A stretch of DNA of 7,268 bases, taken from assembly GCA_035495815.1 (NCBI GenBank), contig DATJFH010000326.1:1-7268 (forward strand). The letters are read 5' to 3'. A program made the position numbers and the translations under genes. The notes under the pieces are model-generated. The model was not told the origin of the DNA. It was given only the letters and a program-made list of their open reading frames with translations, and made no database searches. Positions 1 through 5,896 of this stretch are shown in pieces. The stretch's first letter is position 1. Each line of letters opens with the position of its first letter. This stretch comes from DATJFH01 sp035495815 (GTDB taxonomy: Bacteria; Acidobacteriota; Terriglobia; Bryobacterales; Bryobacteraceae).

Positions 1-56
1 CAAAGCCGCCAGGCATTGCAGGCGGTTTCGCCGTCCACCACGAACGCACCGGCCGT

Positions 57-1187
57 TCAGCGCGCCGCCGGGACGAACTGCACGCACACGGGCTTGGCCA
101 CCTCGATTTTCTTTCCCGTCGGCGACAGCTTTCCGGTTTTCGGGTCCACCCGGAACTGCACGATCGTATCGGATTCCTGATTGGCCGCCAGCAGCCACGC
201 GCCGCTGGGATCGAGCTTGAAATTGCGCGGCGTTTTGCCCGCCGTGGGCATGTTCTCCACCAGAGTCAGCTTCCCGTCCTTACCGATGGCGAAGACCGCG
301 ATGCTGTCGTGCCCCCGATTGGACGCATACAGAAAGCGTCCCTTGGCGTCCACCTCCACCTCCGCCGAGTTATCTTCACCCGTGAACCCCGGCGGTAGAG
401 TCGAGACCGTTTGAATTTCCTTTAGAGCTCCCCGCGAAGCGTCGTAATCGAACGCCGTGACCTTCGATGCCATTTCATTCAGCACGTACGCGTATCGGCC
501 TTTGGGGTGGAATGCGAAATGGCGGGGTCCGGAACCCGGCGCGACCTTGGCAAACGGCGGATCGTTGGCCGTCAGCGAAGCCTTGGCGGGATCCAGCCGG
601 TAGGTAAGCACTTCATCCAAACCCAGATCCGGCGCGAACAGGAACCGGTTGTCGCCCGAAAGCACCACGGCATGGGCATGCGGACCGCGCTGCCGCCGCT
701 GGTCGACGCTCGAACCTTTGTGCTGGATCACCGACGACGCTTCACCCAGCTTGCCGTCCGGGCTCACAGGAAAGACAGCCACGCTTCCACTGCCGTAATT
801 TGCCACCGCGAGCGACTTGCCGGTCTTGTCGACCACCAGGTGGCACGCCCCGCCGCCCCCGGACGAAACGCTGTTCAGCCGTGTGAGCGCGCCGGTCCGG
901 GCGTCGATCCCGTAAGCCGTCACCGCTCCGTTGGACTTGCCGTCGTTGCCGAGCTCGCTCACCGCGTAAAGGTATTTCCGGTTGGGATGGACCGCCAGAA
1001 ATGACGGATTGGATACCTCTGCCGCCAGCGCCGGCGCCGACATCCCGCCGGTGGACGGGTCGAAACGGAAGGAATAGATTCCTTTGCTCGCGCCCCGCGT
1101 GTACGTGCCTACGTAGGCGAAATACTGGACCGCGGCCAGCGCCGCCGGAGCAAACGAAAGCGTCAACAACAGAATTGAACGGATCAT
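57..1187 (-). CDS. Secreted lactonase, 7-bladed beta-propeller (6-phosphogluconolactonase family)
   Basis: Predicted 376-aa lactonase of the Pgl/YbhE-type propeller family, which hydrolyses sugar lactones (6-phosphogluconolactone in the classic cytoplasmic enzymes). Residues 1-18 form a signal peptide (MIR, hydrophobic LLLTLSFAPAALA, cut near ALA), so this copy is probably periplasmic or secreted and may act on unphosphorylated lactones (inference). Propeller hallmarks recur along the chain: YVGTYTRGASKGIY (25-38), PSFLAVHP (61-68), GPHAHAV (168-174), GPRHFAFHP (220-228), YASNRGHDSIAVF (287-299) and TPRNFKLDPSGAWLLAANQ (319-337). Length is a little above the usual 330-350 aa because of the leader. 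I chose ATG 1187: GGAG lies 5 nt upstream, while the in-frame GTG at 1190 has only 2 nt of spacing. The start overlaps the stop of the upstream oxidoreductase as TGATG, so the two are probably cotranslated. The family call is firm; the substrate is not known. Confidence 0.9.
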   Translation of the reverse strand: MIRSILLLTLSFAPAALAAVQYFAYVGTYTRGASKGIYSFRFDPSTGGMSAPALAAEVSNPSFLAVHPNRKYLYAVSELGNDGKSNGAVTAYGIDARTGALTRLNSVSSGGGGACHLVVDKTGKSLAVANYGSGSVAVFPVSPDGKLGEASSVIQHKGSSVDQRRQRGPHAHAVVLSGDNRFLFAPDLGLDEVLTYRLDPAKASLTANDPPFAKVAPGSGPRHFAFHPKGRYAYVLNEMASKVTAFDYDASRGALKEIQTVSTLPPGFTGEDNSAEVEVDAKGRFLYASNRGHDSIAVFAIGKDGKLTLVENMPTAGKTPRNFKLDPSGAWLLAANQESDTIVQFRVDPKTGKLSPTGKKIEVAKPVCVQFVPAAR

Positions 1188-2380
1188 CACATCTCCACCC
1201 GGCTGGTCTGATTATTCCACCGGATCCGGCGGCCGTGCTTCAACGAGAGATTCGCCATCTGGACCACCAGCGCCGCCTGGAACGCCACCCGCATCGGCGC
1301 CGTCGGCGTCTTGCGCGTGCGCACGCACTCCAGGAAATTCGCGACGTGCAGATCGGTGGCGTGACCGAATCCGAGCTTCGAGCTGTGGGCCATGGCCGGC
1401 TTGTCCTCCGCGCCCTGCAGGTAGACTTTGCATTCCTCGCGGCTCACGTCCATGCGCGCTTTGTCGCCGTCGAGCTGGTTCAGCTGATCGTTCCTCAACT
1501 GGTACTTCATGGCCGCGTAGTTGATGGTGAAAATGCCCAGGAAGTCTTCCGGATACTCCGCGATCGCCACCACCGACTCCGGCGTATCCACGCCCGGATT
1601 GTGAATCTTTCCCGCCGACGCATTGACCGCCAGCGGGTACCCGGCGTTCATCAGAAGATGAATGCCGTCGAACACGTGCGCTCCCTGGTCGGCCACCAGG
1701 CCGCCGGAATATTCCGAATAGAGACGCCAGTGCCGGAACCGGTCCGGGTCGGGCGCGTGCTTGCGCGCCGGACCCTGCCACTGCTCCCAGTCGAGCGGTC
1801 CGTCGAGCTTGCTGGCTTTGGCCGAGGAGAGGCCGTTGTTCAGCCACCAGCTGCGCACCATCCGGACATTGCCCAGCGTGCCGGCGGCCACGATCTTGCG
1901 CGCCTCGAGATACAGATCGTAACTGCGGCGCTGCATGCCCACCTGTACGATATTCTTCGATTTCTTCTCCGCCTCCACCAGTTCCCTGCCCTGCTCCGGC
2001 GTCTGGCACAGCGGCTTCTCCACGTAGACGTCCTTGCCGGCGGCCAGCGCGTCGAGAACCATCTGATGGTGCCAGTGCTCCGGGGTCGCGACCAGGACGG
2101 CCTGTATATCCTTGTCGGCCAGCAATTGCTTGTAATTCCGGTAGGCTTTGGGATGAGAACCCGCCTTCGTGGCGTTCGAAAGCGCTCTCTCCAGGTTCGG
2201 CTCGTACACGTCGCAGACGGCGCCGACGCTCACCGCCTGGTCCTTCTGAAAAACGGACATGACGAAAGTGCCGCGGCCGCCGCTGCCAATCACTCCCATC
2301 ACGATACGATCCGAAGGGGCGGCCTGGGACAGGAACGCTCCGCCGCCAGCCAACATCAACGAACGCCGGTTCAGTTTCAT
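1187..2380 (-). CDS. Tat-exported Gfo/Idh/MocA family oxidoreductase
   Basis: NAD(P)-dependent sugar or polyol oxidoreductase of the glucose-fructose oxidoreductase/inositol dehydrogenase family, 397 aa from ATG 2380. Residues 1-21 look like a short Tat leader: NRRSLM at 4-9, then a hydrophobic, glycine-rich stretch. Export in folded form with bound cofactor is known for Zymomonas GFOR. The Rossmann motif G32-S-G34-G-R-G37 follows strand IVMGVI, and an acidic residue, D57 (VCDVYE), ends strand 2. The family catalytic-lysine motif E121-K122-P123 is present, as is the C-domain motif D231-Q-G-A-H235-V-F-D238. The substrate cannot be read from sequence. GH109-type glycosidases share the exported architecture, but intact EKP argues for an ordinary oxidoreductase. 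It lies upstream of the lactonase with a TGATG overlap, and 29 bp from a divergent TIM-barrel gene. GTG 2383 is a possible alternative start. Confidence 0.92.
   Translation of the reverse strand: MKLNRRSLMLAGGGAFLSQAAPSDRIVMGVIGSGGRGTFVMSVFQKDQAVSVGAVCDVYEPNLERALSNATKAGSHPKAYRNYKQLLADKDIQAVLVATPEHWHHQMVLDALAAGKDVYVEKPLCQTPEQGRELVEAEKKSKNIVQVGMQRRSYDLYLEARKIVAAGTLGNVRMVRSWWLNNGLSSAKASKLDGPLDWEQWQGPARKHAPDPDRFRHWRLYSEYSGGLVADQGAHVFDGIHLLMNAGYPLAVNASAGKIHNPGVDTPESVVAIAEYPEDFLGIFTINYAAMKYQLRNDQLNQLDGDKARMDVSREECKVYLQGAEDKPAMAHSSKLGFGHATDLHVANFLECVRTRKTPTAPMRVAFQAALVVQMANLSLKHGRRIRWNNQTSRVEM
1193..1196 (-). promoter_or_regulatory. Shine-Dalgarno of the lactonase gene
   Basis: On the minus strand, GGAG followed by the 5-nt spacer ATGTG and then ATG (1187-1185). 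It lies inside the last codons of the upstream oxidoreductase, which fits reinitiation or coupling at the TGATG junction. It decides the start in favour of ATG 1187 over GTG 1190. Confidence 0.65.
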
Positions 2381-2409
2381 CACTCAATTCTGATAATCTA
2401 CGAGTCAAG
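2370..2409 (+). promoter_or_regulatory. Candidate promoter of the TIM-barrel gene, inside the divergent gap
   Basis: GATAAT at 2392-2397 matches 5 of 6 bases of a sigma-70-type -10. A poor -35 (TTCAGT, 2370-2375) lies 16 bp upstream, within the first codons of the divergent oxidoreductase. The expected transcription start falls about 5 nt before ATG 2410, so the leader would be very short. I see no convincing Shine-Dalgarno. Only 29 bp separate the two start codons, so the divergent promoters must overlap. Confidence 0.35.
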
Positions 2410-3381
2410 ATGCAACCTCATCAACCATCCCTCTCCCGAAGAAAGGCCCTTTTGGGAAGCGGCGCCGCGCTGGCTGCCGGCGCGCTCCAGGCCCGGGCCG
2501 CGGAGGAAAAGAGCGCCGCCGGCAAGCTGAAGGTCGCGATCTTTTCGAAGCATTTGCAGTTTCTGAAGGGCGAAGCTCTGGCCAGGGGCGCCGCGGAGAT
2601 CGGATTCGACGGCGTCGATCTGTCCGTCCGCAAAGGCGGCCACGTCGAACCGGAACGTGTACGGGAGGAGCTTCCCAAGCTGGTTGCGATCATCCGCCAG
2701 CACGGCCTCGAAGTCCCGATGCTGACCACCGACATTGCCGACGCGCAGTCGCCGCACGCCGAGGACATCCTCAGGACCATGTCGGAGCTGGGCATCCGCC
2801 ATTACCGCTGGGGCGGCTTCAAGTACGACGCGGCGCGGCCTCTGGCGCGGCAGCTCGAGGAGTTGAAGCCTCGTGTCGCCAGGCTGGCGGACCTCAACTC
2901 GCGCTATAAGGCGTCGGCCATGTATCACACCCACTCCGGAACCGGCGTGGTGGGCGCTTCGATATGGGACCTGTATATCGTGCTCAAGGAGTTCGATCCG
3001 CAGGCGGTGGGCGTTAATTACGACATCGGCCATGCCACCGTCGAGGGCGGGGCCGGTGGATGGATCAACAGCTTCCGTATCATCGGAGCGCACCTGCGCG
3101 GCGTGGCGGTCAAGGATTTCCTCTGGGGCAAGGACGCGAAGGGAAACTGGAAAGCACAGTGGACTCCGCTCGGCGGCGGAATGGTGCGGCTTCCGCAATT
3201 CTTCGGAATGCTGGCGGCGTCGCGCTTCGCCGGGCCGCTGCAGCTTCATTTCGAATATTCGATGGGCGGAGCGGAGAGCGGCAAGACTGCGCTGACCATT
3301 CCGAAGCAGGAGGTTTCGGAGATCATGAAGCGCGACCTTCAGCGCCTGCGCGGCATGCTGAAGGACGCCGCGCTGGCCTGA
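2410..3381 (+). CDS. Tat-exported sugar phosphate isomerase/epimerase-like TIM barrel
   Basis: 323-aa member of the xylose isomerase-like/AP endonuclease family-2 TIM-barrel superfamily, whose members are metal-dependent isomerases, epimerases, dehydratases or lyases of sugars. A Tat leader is visible: S9-R10-R11-K12-A-L, a hydrophobic Ala/Gly stretch, and a cut site near ARA at 28-30. The barrel begins at KVAIFSKHLQ (41-50). Likely metal and substrate ligands (by family analogy) are H173 and H175 in MYHTHSG, D205 and H208 in NYDIGH, H228 in GAHLRG, K235-D236, and E282 in LHFEYS near the end. Length is slightly above the usual 270-300 aa because of the leader. It is divergent from the Gfo-type oxidoreductase, a pairing common in sugar oxidation and keto-sugar pathways, including C-glycoside cleavage by oxidoreductase plus TIM-barrel lyase. 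Whether it isomerises, epimerises or cleaves is unknown. Confidence 0.88.
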   Translation: MQPHQPSLSRRKALLGSGAALAAGALQARAAEEKSAAGKLKVAIFSKHLQFLKGEALARGAAEIGFDGVDLSVRKGGHVEPERVREELPKLVAIIRQHGLEVPMLTTDIADAQSPHAEDILRTMSELGIRHYRWGGFKYDAARPLARQLEELKPRVARLADLNSRYKASAMYHTHSGTGVVGASIWDLYIVLKEFDPQAVGVNYDIGHATVEGGAGGWINSFRIIGAHLRGVAVKDFLWGKDAKGNWKAQWTPLGGGMVRLPQFFGMLAASRFAGPLQLHFEYSMGGAESGKTALTIPKQEVSEIMKRDLQRLRGMLKDAALA

Positions 3382-3424
3382 CCGCATACGTTTTGCAGCG
3401 CGCTTTCACCGGACGGCCACCTCG

Positions 3425-3453
3425 GGCGGGCCTTCCCCGCCGGCACTTCCGGC
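3425..3453. terminator. Overlapping GC hairpins between convergent genes (weak terminator candidate)
   Basis: Hairpin 1 pairs GGCGGG (3425-3430) with CCCGCC (3436-3441) around a 5-nt loop. Hairpin 2 pairs GCCGG (3439-3443) with CCGGC (3449-3453), also with a 5-nt loop. They share bases 3439-3441, so only one can form at a time. They lie between the convergent stops at 3381 and 3505, where a terminator is expected. Neither has a T-tract, so intrinsic termination is doubtful. The rest of 3382-3504 shows no gene. Confidence 0.25.
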
Positions 3454-3504
3454 GGCGGCTGCTTCCGATTGCCCAGGCGAGCGGCTGGAGCGGTTCTGGC
3501 GGGC

Positions 3505-4431
3505 CTATCTAGTCGGGTAAACCCGTAGTGGCTGATCCAGCCGGAACGTGAGCAGCGACTCGGCCGGGACCCGAACCGATCCGCCCCGCGTCACCAGTTG
3601 CGTGGCCGCGCCCGCCGCCGCCCCGGAGGCCGCCCCGATGGCAGCGCCCTTGCCCTGCCCTGCGATGGCGCCGATGATCGCTCCCAGCGCGGCTCCCCCG
3701 CCGACGAACTCTCCCGTCCGCTTGTTCTTGCCCAGTCCCTCACGGCCTTTCTGCGCGATATCGGTCGTATCCACCTGGTACTGACGGCCTCCGATCGAAA
3801 TCGATTGCAGGTCCAGAACCAGATCGGAAGCGCCCGTGAAACGCTTCCCCCGGGAAGCGGACCGGATCACCAGTTGAGCGTTGGAGCCGCGGGGGATCAC
3901 CATGTCGCCGTGCGCATCGCGCACGTCCTTGGCAATCTCGGCGGCGAACGTCTGACCTTCCGCCGCTTTGCGGGAGTCGATCGTCTCGTCGGTGCGAACC
4001 ACGACCTGGGTTCCGGCGGGCAGCAGGTTCGTCCTGGTCTTGACGATCGATTCATCCGGGTGATTGCGAACCGGGGCCGGCGGCGCGGAGGCAACCGGAG
4101 CCGGCCTGGCGGCCCCCGGAGGAGCGGCCGGCGGAGGGGCAGCGGCTGACCCGGCGGGCGGCGCGAGAGGCTCGGCCGGCGCCGTCGACGCCGTTTCCGC
4201 GTACTCGATCGACCTCACGTTCTTCATGTCGAAAGTGTGACTGTTGTTATTCTCCCCGGAGAGCGTGATCTGGGTAGGCGAGGTGCTTTGGACAGCGCCG
4301 GTGAAGCTGGTTCCGTCCCGCAGAAATACCGTTGCGCGGGGAGCAGCCGGATCCGCCGGGTTCTTGGATACGCAGGCTGGCGCCATTAATGCGGCGGTCA
4401 GAATCGAGGCGATAATAAAATGGTTCTTCAT
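3505..4431 (-). CDS. Glycine-zipper envelope protein with beta-domain and Pro/Ala linker
   Basis: 308-aa predicted envelope protein of unknown function. Visible parts in order: a leader (MKNHFIIASILTAALMAPAC, 1-20) ending in a poor lipobox (APAC), so either a lipoprotein or an ordinary secreted protein; a small beta-rich module (about 32-79) of the type 'VFLRDGTSFTG...ITLSG...VRSIEY'; a Pro/Ala-rich linker (about 81-122); a beta-domain (about 126-225) with LPAGTQVVVRTDETIDSRKA and VIPRGSNAQLVIR, reminiscent of TrbI-like domains in acidobacterial proteins; and a glycine zipper (243-278, alternating G/A with AIIGAIAG and AAIGAASGAAAG) that could pack in a membrane. A final strand segment is SVRVPAESLLTFRLDQPL. 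I chose ATG 4431 because GGAG lies 5 nt upstream and the leader then starts at once; the frame stays open upstream to 4455. It follows the aminotransferase-like gene by 23 bp, probably in one transcript. Confidence 0.82.
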   Translation of the reverse strand: MKNHFIIASILTAALMAPACVSKNPADPAAPRATVFLRDGTSFTGAVQSTSPTQITLSGENNNSHTFDMKNVRSIEYAETASTAPAEPLAPPAGSAAAPPPAAPPGAARPAPVASAPPAPVRNHPDESIVKTRTNLLPAGTQVVVRTDETIDSRKAAEGQTFAAEIAKDVRDAHGDMVIPRGSNAQLVIRSASRGKRFTGASDLVLDLQSISIGGRQYQVDTTDIAQKGREGLGKNKRTGEFVGGGAALGAIIGAIAGQGKGAAIGAASGAAAGAATQLVTRGGSVRVPAESLLTFRLDQPLRVYPTR

Positions 4432-4436
4432 ACCCG

Positions 4437-4440
4437 CTCC
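4437..4440 (-). promoter_or_regulatory. Shine-Dalgarno of the glycine-zipper gene
   Basis: On the minus strand, GGAG, then the 5-nt spacer CGGGT, then ATG (4431-4429). It sits in the 23-bp gap after the upstream stop at 4455. It fixes the start at 4431 rather than an upstream codon that would add MCAMLGAG before the signal peptide. Confidence 0.65.
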
Positions 4441-4454
4441 CAGCATCGCACACA

Positions 4455-5762
4455 TTACTTTTTCAGGCCTTCGAACACCCGGTCCAGAGCCAGCAGCGTC
4501 TCCTCCATCTCCCGATCCGTATGAACGGCCGAGGTATAGAAGCGCCCGTCCGGAACCACGTAAATCCCTTCCCGCAGAGCCGCCAGCAGGAAGCGCCGCA
4601 GCATCCCGGCGTCGTCATTCAACGTGTCGCGATAACTGGCCGGCGTTTCCCCCTCCCGGAAGTGAATGGCGAACGCCGCTCCGAAGCCCGTGACCACCGC
4701 CGGAGAACGGTATAGCTTGCAGATTTCCCGGATCCCTTCCATCAGCGCTCCGCCGATCCGATTGGCTTCGGCCAGCGCGTGGCCGCTGTTGCGGGACAGC
4801 TCTTCGAGCGTCGCGTCGGCGCAGGCCAGCGAGACCGGATTGCCGTTGAACGTGCCTCCGAAACTGACTCCTCCGGTGTACATCTGCTCCAGGATTTCGC
4901 GCCGTCCGGCGACCACGCTGAGCGGCGCCCCGCCCGCCACCGCTTTTCCGAACGTGGCCAGGTCCGGGGTCACCCCGTAATGACTCTGCGCGCCTCCCAG
5001 CCCCATCCGAAAGCCCGTGATCACTTCGTCGAACACCAGCAGGGCTCCATGCCGGCGGCACATCTCCTGCGCCCCTTTCAGGTATCCGGCGCCCGGCAGC
5101 AGGCAGCCGCTGTTGCAAAGCACCGGCTCCATGAAGACGGCCGCGATCTTGTCCCGGTTCGATTCGAGCGCCTGCTCCAGCAGATCCAGCCGGTTCCAGA
5201 CCGCCACCACCGTGTTCAGGCTGGAGTTCGGAACCTGCCCCGCCGACCCTCGGATCACGTGCGGGTTCTCAACCGGACCGGCCTCGGCGGCGGAGGGATG
5301 ATAGCTGAGCAGCGTCGAATCCATCCACCCGTGGTAGTGTCCTTCGAACTTCAGGATAAGGTTGCGGCCGGTATGGGCTCGCGCCAGGCGTTGGGCCAGT
5401 TGGACCGCCTCGCTGCCGCTCGAGGTGAACGCCACCCGCTCGGCGCAGGGCACCAGGCGCTGGATCTTTTCCGCCACCGAGATCTCCAGCTCATGCTGGG
5501 CGCCGTAGCTGAAGGGCAGCCGGGCCTGCGCCAGCATCGCGTCCACCAGCCTCGGATGCTGGTATCCGAGAATCATGGGTCCCCAGGCAAGCTGGTAATC
5601 GATGTACTCGTTGCCGTCCACGTCCCGCAGGCGCGGTCCGCACCCGTCTTCGAAGTAAAGCGGCACCGGGGCCTTGGCGCGGAACGGACTGCTGACTCCG
5701 CCCGCCAGCGATTGACTCGCCCGCCTCAGCAGTTCCCGCGATCGCTCCCAATTTTCGATCAT
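4455..5762 (-). CDS. HemL-like class-III PLP aminotransferase/aminomutase
   Basis: 435-aa fold-type I PLP enzyme related to glutamate-1-semialdehyde 2,1-aminomutase (HemL) and class-III transaminases. Family landmarks: GGVSSPFRA (21-29), DVDGNEYIDY (47-56), WGPMILGYQHP (60-70), the phosphate-binding S115-G-S-E118, FEGHYHGW (139-146), EPV-L-C-N217-S-G-C, the cofactor aspartate in DEVITGFR (D245), HYGVTPDLATFGK with the Schiff-base lysine K273, and GGTFNGNP (302-309). Length and many motifs match HemL. However, the loop before T304 reads SFGGTFNGNP rather than the usual YQAGTLSGNP, and the C-terminal 'PSQFEAGFTSLAHT'-type segment is replaced by PDGRFYTSAVHT (404-415), two residues shorter and without the Glu. 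I therefore avoid hemL; no other heme gene is near. It may be an amino- or beta-amino-acid transaminase. Start ATG 5762 abuts AGGA with no spacer, and a TAGAAT lies 6 nt upstream. Confidence 0.85.
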   Translation of the reverse strand: MIENWERSRELLRRASQSLAGGVSSPFRAKAPVPLYFEDGCGPRLRDVDGNEYIDYQLAWGPMILGYQHPRLVDAMLAQARLPFSYGAQHELEISVAEKIQRLVPCAERVAFTSSGSEAVQLAQRLARAHTGRNLILKFEGHYHGWMDSTLLSYHPSAAEAGPVENPHVIRGSAGQVPNSSLNTVVAVWNRLDLLEQALESNRDKIAAVFMEPVLCNSGCLLPGAGYLKGAQEMCRRHGALLVFDEVITGFRMGLGGAQSHYGVTPDLATFGKAVAGGAPLSVVAGRREILEQMYTGGVSFGGTFNGNPVSLACADATLEELSRNSGHALAEANRIGGALMEGIREICKLYRSPAVVTGFGAAFAIHFREGETPASYRDTLNDDAGMLRRFLLAALREGIYVVPDGRFYTSAVHTDREMEETLLALDRVFEGLKK

Positions 5763-5768
5763 TCCTGC

Positions 5769-5774
5769 ATTCTA
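5769..5774 (-). promoter_or_regulatory. Candidate -10 element just upstream of the HemL-like gene
   Basis: On the minus strand, TAGAAT (5 of 6 bases of TATAAT) in a small AT-rich patch, followed by 6 nt and then ATG 5762. The expected transcription start would fall at or next to the A of ATG, giving a leaderless message. No good -35 is seen at 16-19 bp. An overlapping TGTAAT (5779-5774) is an alternative. A promoter is needed here because a strong terminator ends upstream at 5833. Confidence 0.35.
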
Positions 5775-5832
5775 TTACAGCTTGGCGGGAGGCACGCCTC
5801 TCGAGCCGCCGCGCGGAAGCACGCCGTCCATG

Positions 5833-5874
5833 AAAAAAAGAAGCCCGGCTCACGATACTTCCGGAGCCGGGCTT
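5833..5874 (-). terminator. Rho-independent terminator of the DUF6600-type gene
   Basis: On the minus strand, an 11-bp perfect stem (5874-5864 with 5851-5841, AAGCCCGGCTC / GAGCCGGGCTT) encloses a 12-nt loop. It is followed by one C and seven Ts (5839-5833). It lies 23 bp after the stop codon of the gene ending at 5897 and separates it from the HemL-like gene. The opposite strand lacks a comparable T-tract, so it should act only on minus-strand transcription. Confidence 0.88.
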
Positions 5875-5896
5875 TAGGGAAGAAATGTTAAAAACT

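Noticed and set aside
3..28. Hairpin at the left edge (CCGCC 6-10 with GGCGG 21-25) as a terminator after the lactonase gene
   Set aside because: The stem is only 5 bp on the minus strand with a short CTTTG after it, and the window edge prevents seeing context. Too weak to list.
1212..2408. 398-codon frame on the minus strand overlapping the oxidoreductase in another frame
   Set aside because: Gly/Arg-rich out-of-frame shadow of the same gene; its translation shows no family motif.
1001..2530. 509-codon open frame on the plus strand opposite the oxidoreductase
   Set aside because: It is an Arg/His/Leu-rich translation with no recognisable domain, opposite a gene with clear Rossmann and EKP motifs. 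Long antisense frames are expected in GC-rich coding DNA.
3060..3512. Plus-strand frame running through the convergent gap
   Set aside because: Out-of-frame shadow of the TIM-barrel gene that merely stays open through GC-rich sequence.
4432..4455. Upstream start at 4455 for the glycine-zipper gene
   Set aside because: It would put MCAMLGAG ahead of a typical signal peptide and overlap the upstream stop codon. ATG 4431 has GGAG at 5 nt.
4455..5762. Calling the PLP enzyme hemL
   Set aside because: The C-terminal Glu segment and the active-site loop differ from HemL, and no heme genes are nearby; only a family call is supported.
4779..5891. 370-codon open frame on the plus strand
   Set aside because: Antisense to the PLP enzyme; composition only, and it runs through the terminator hairpin.
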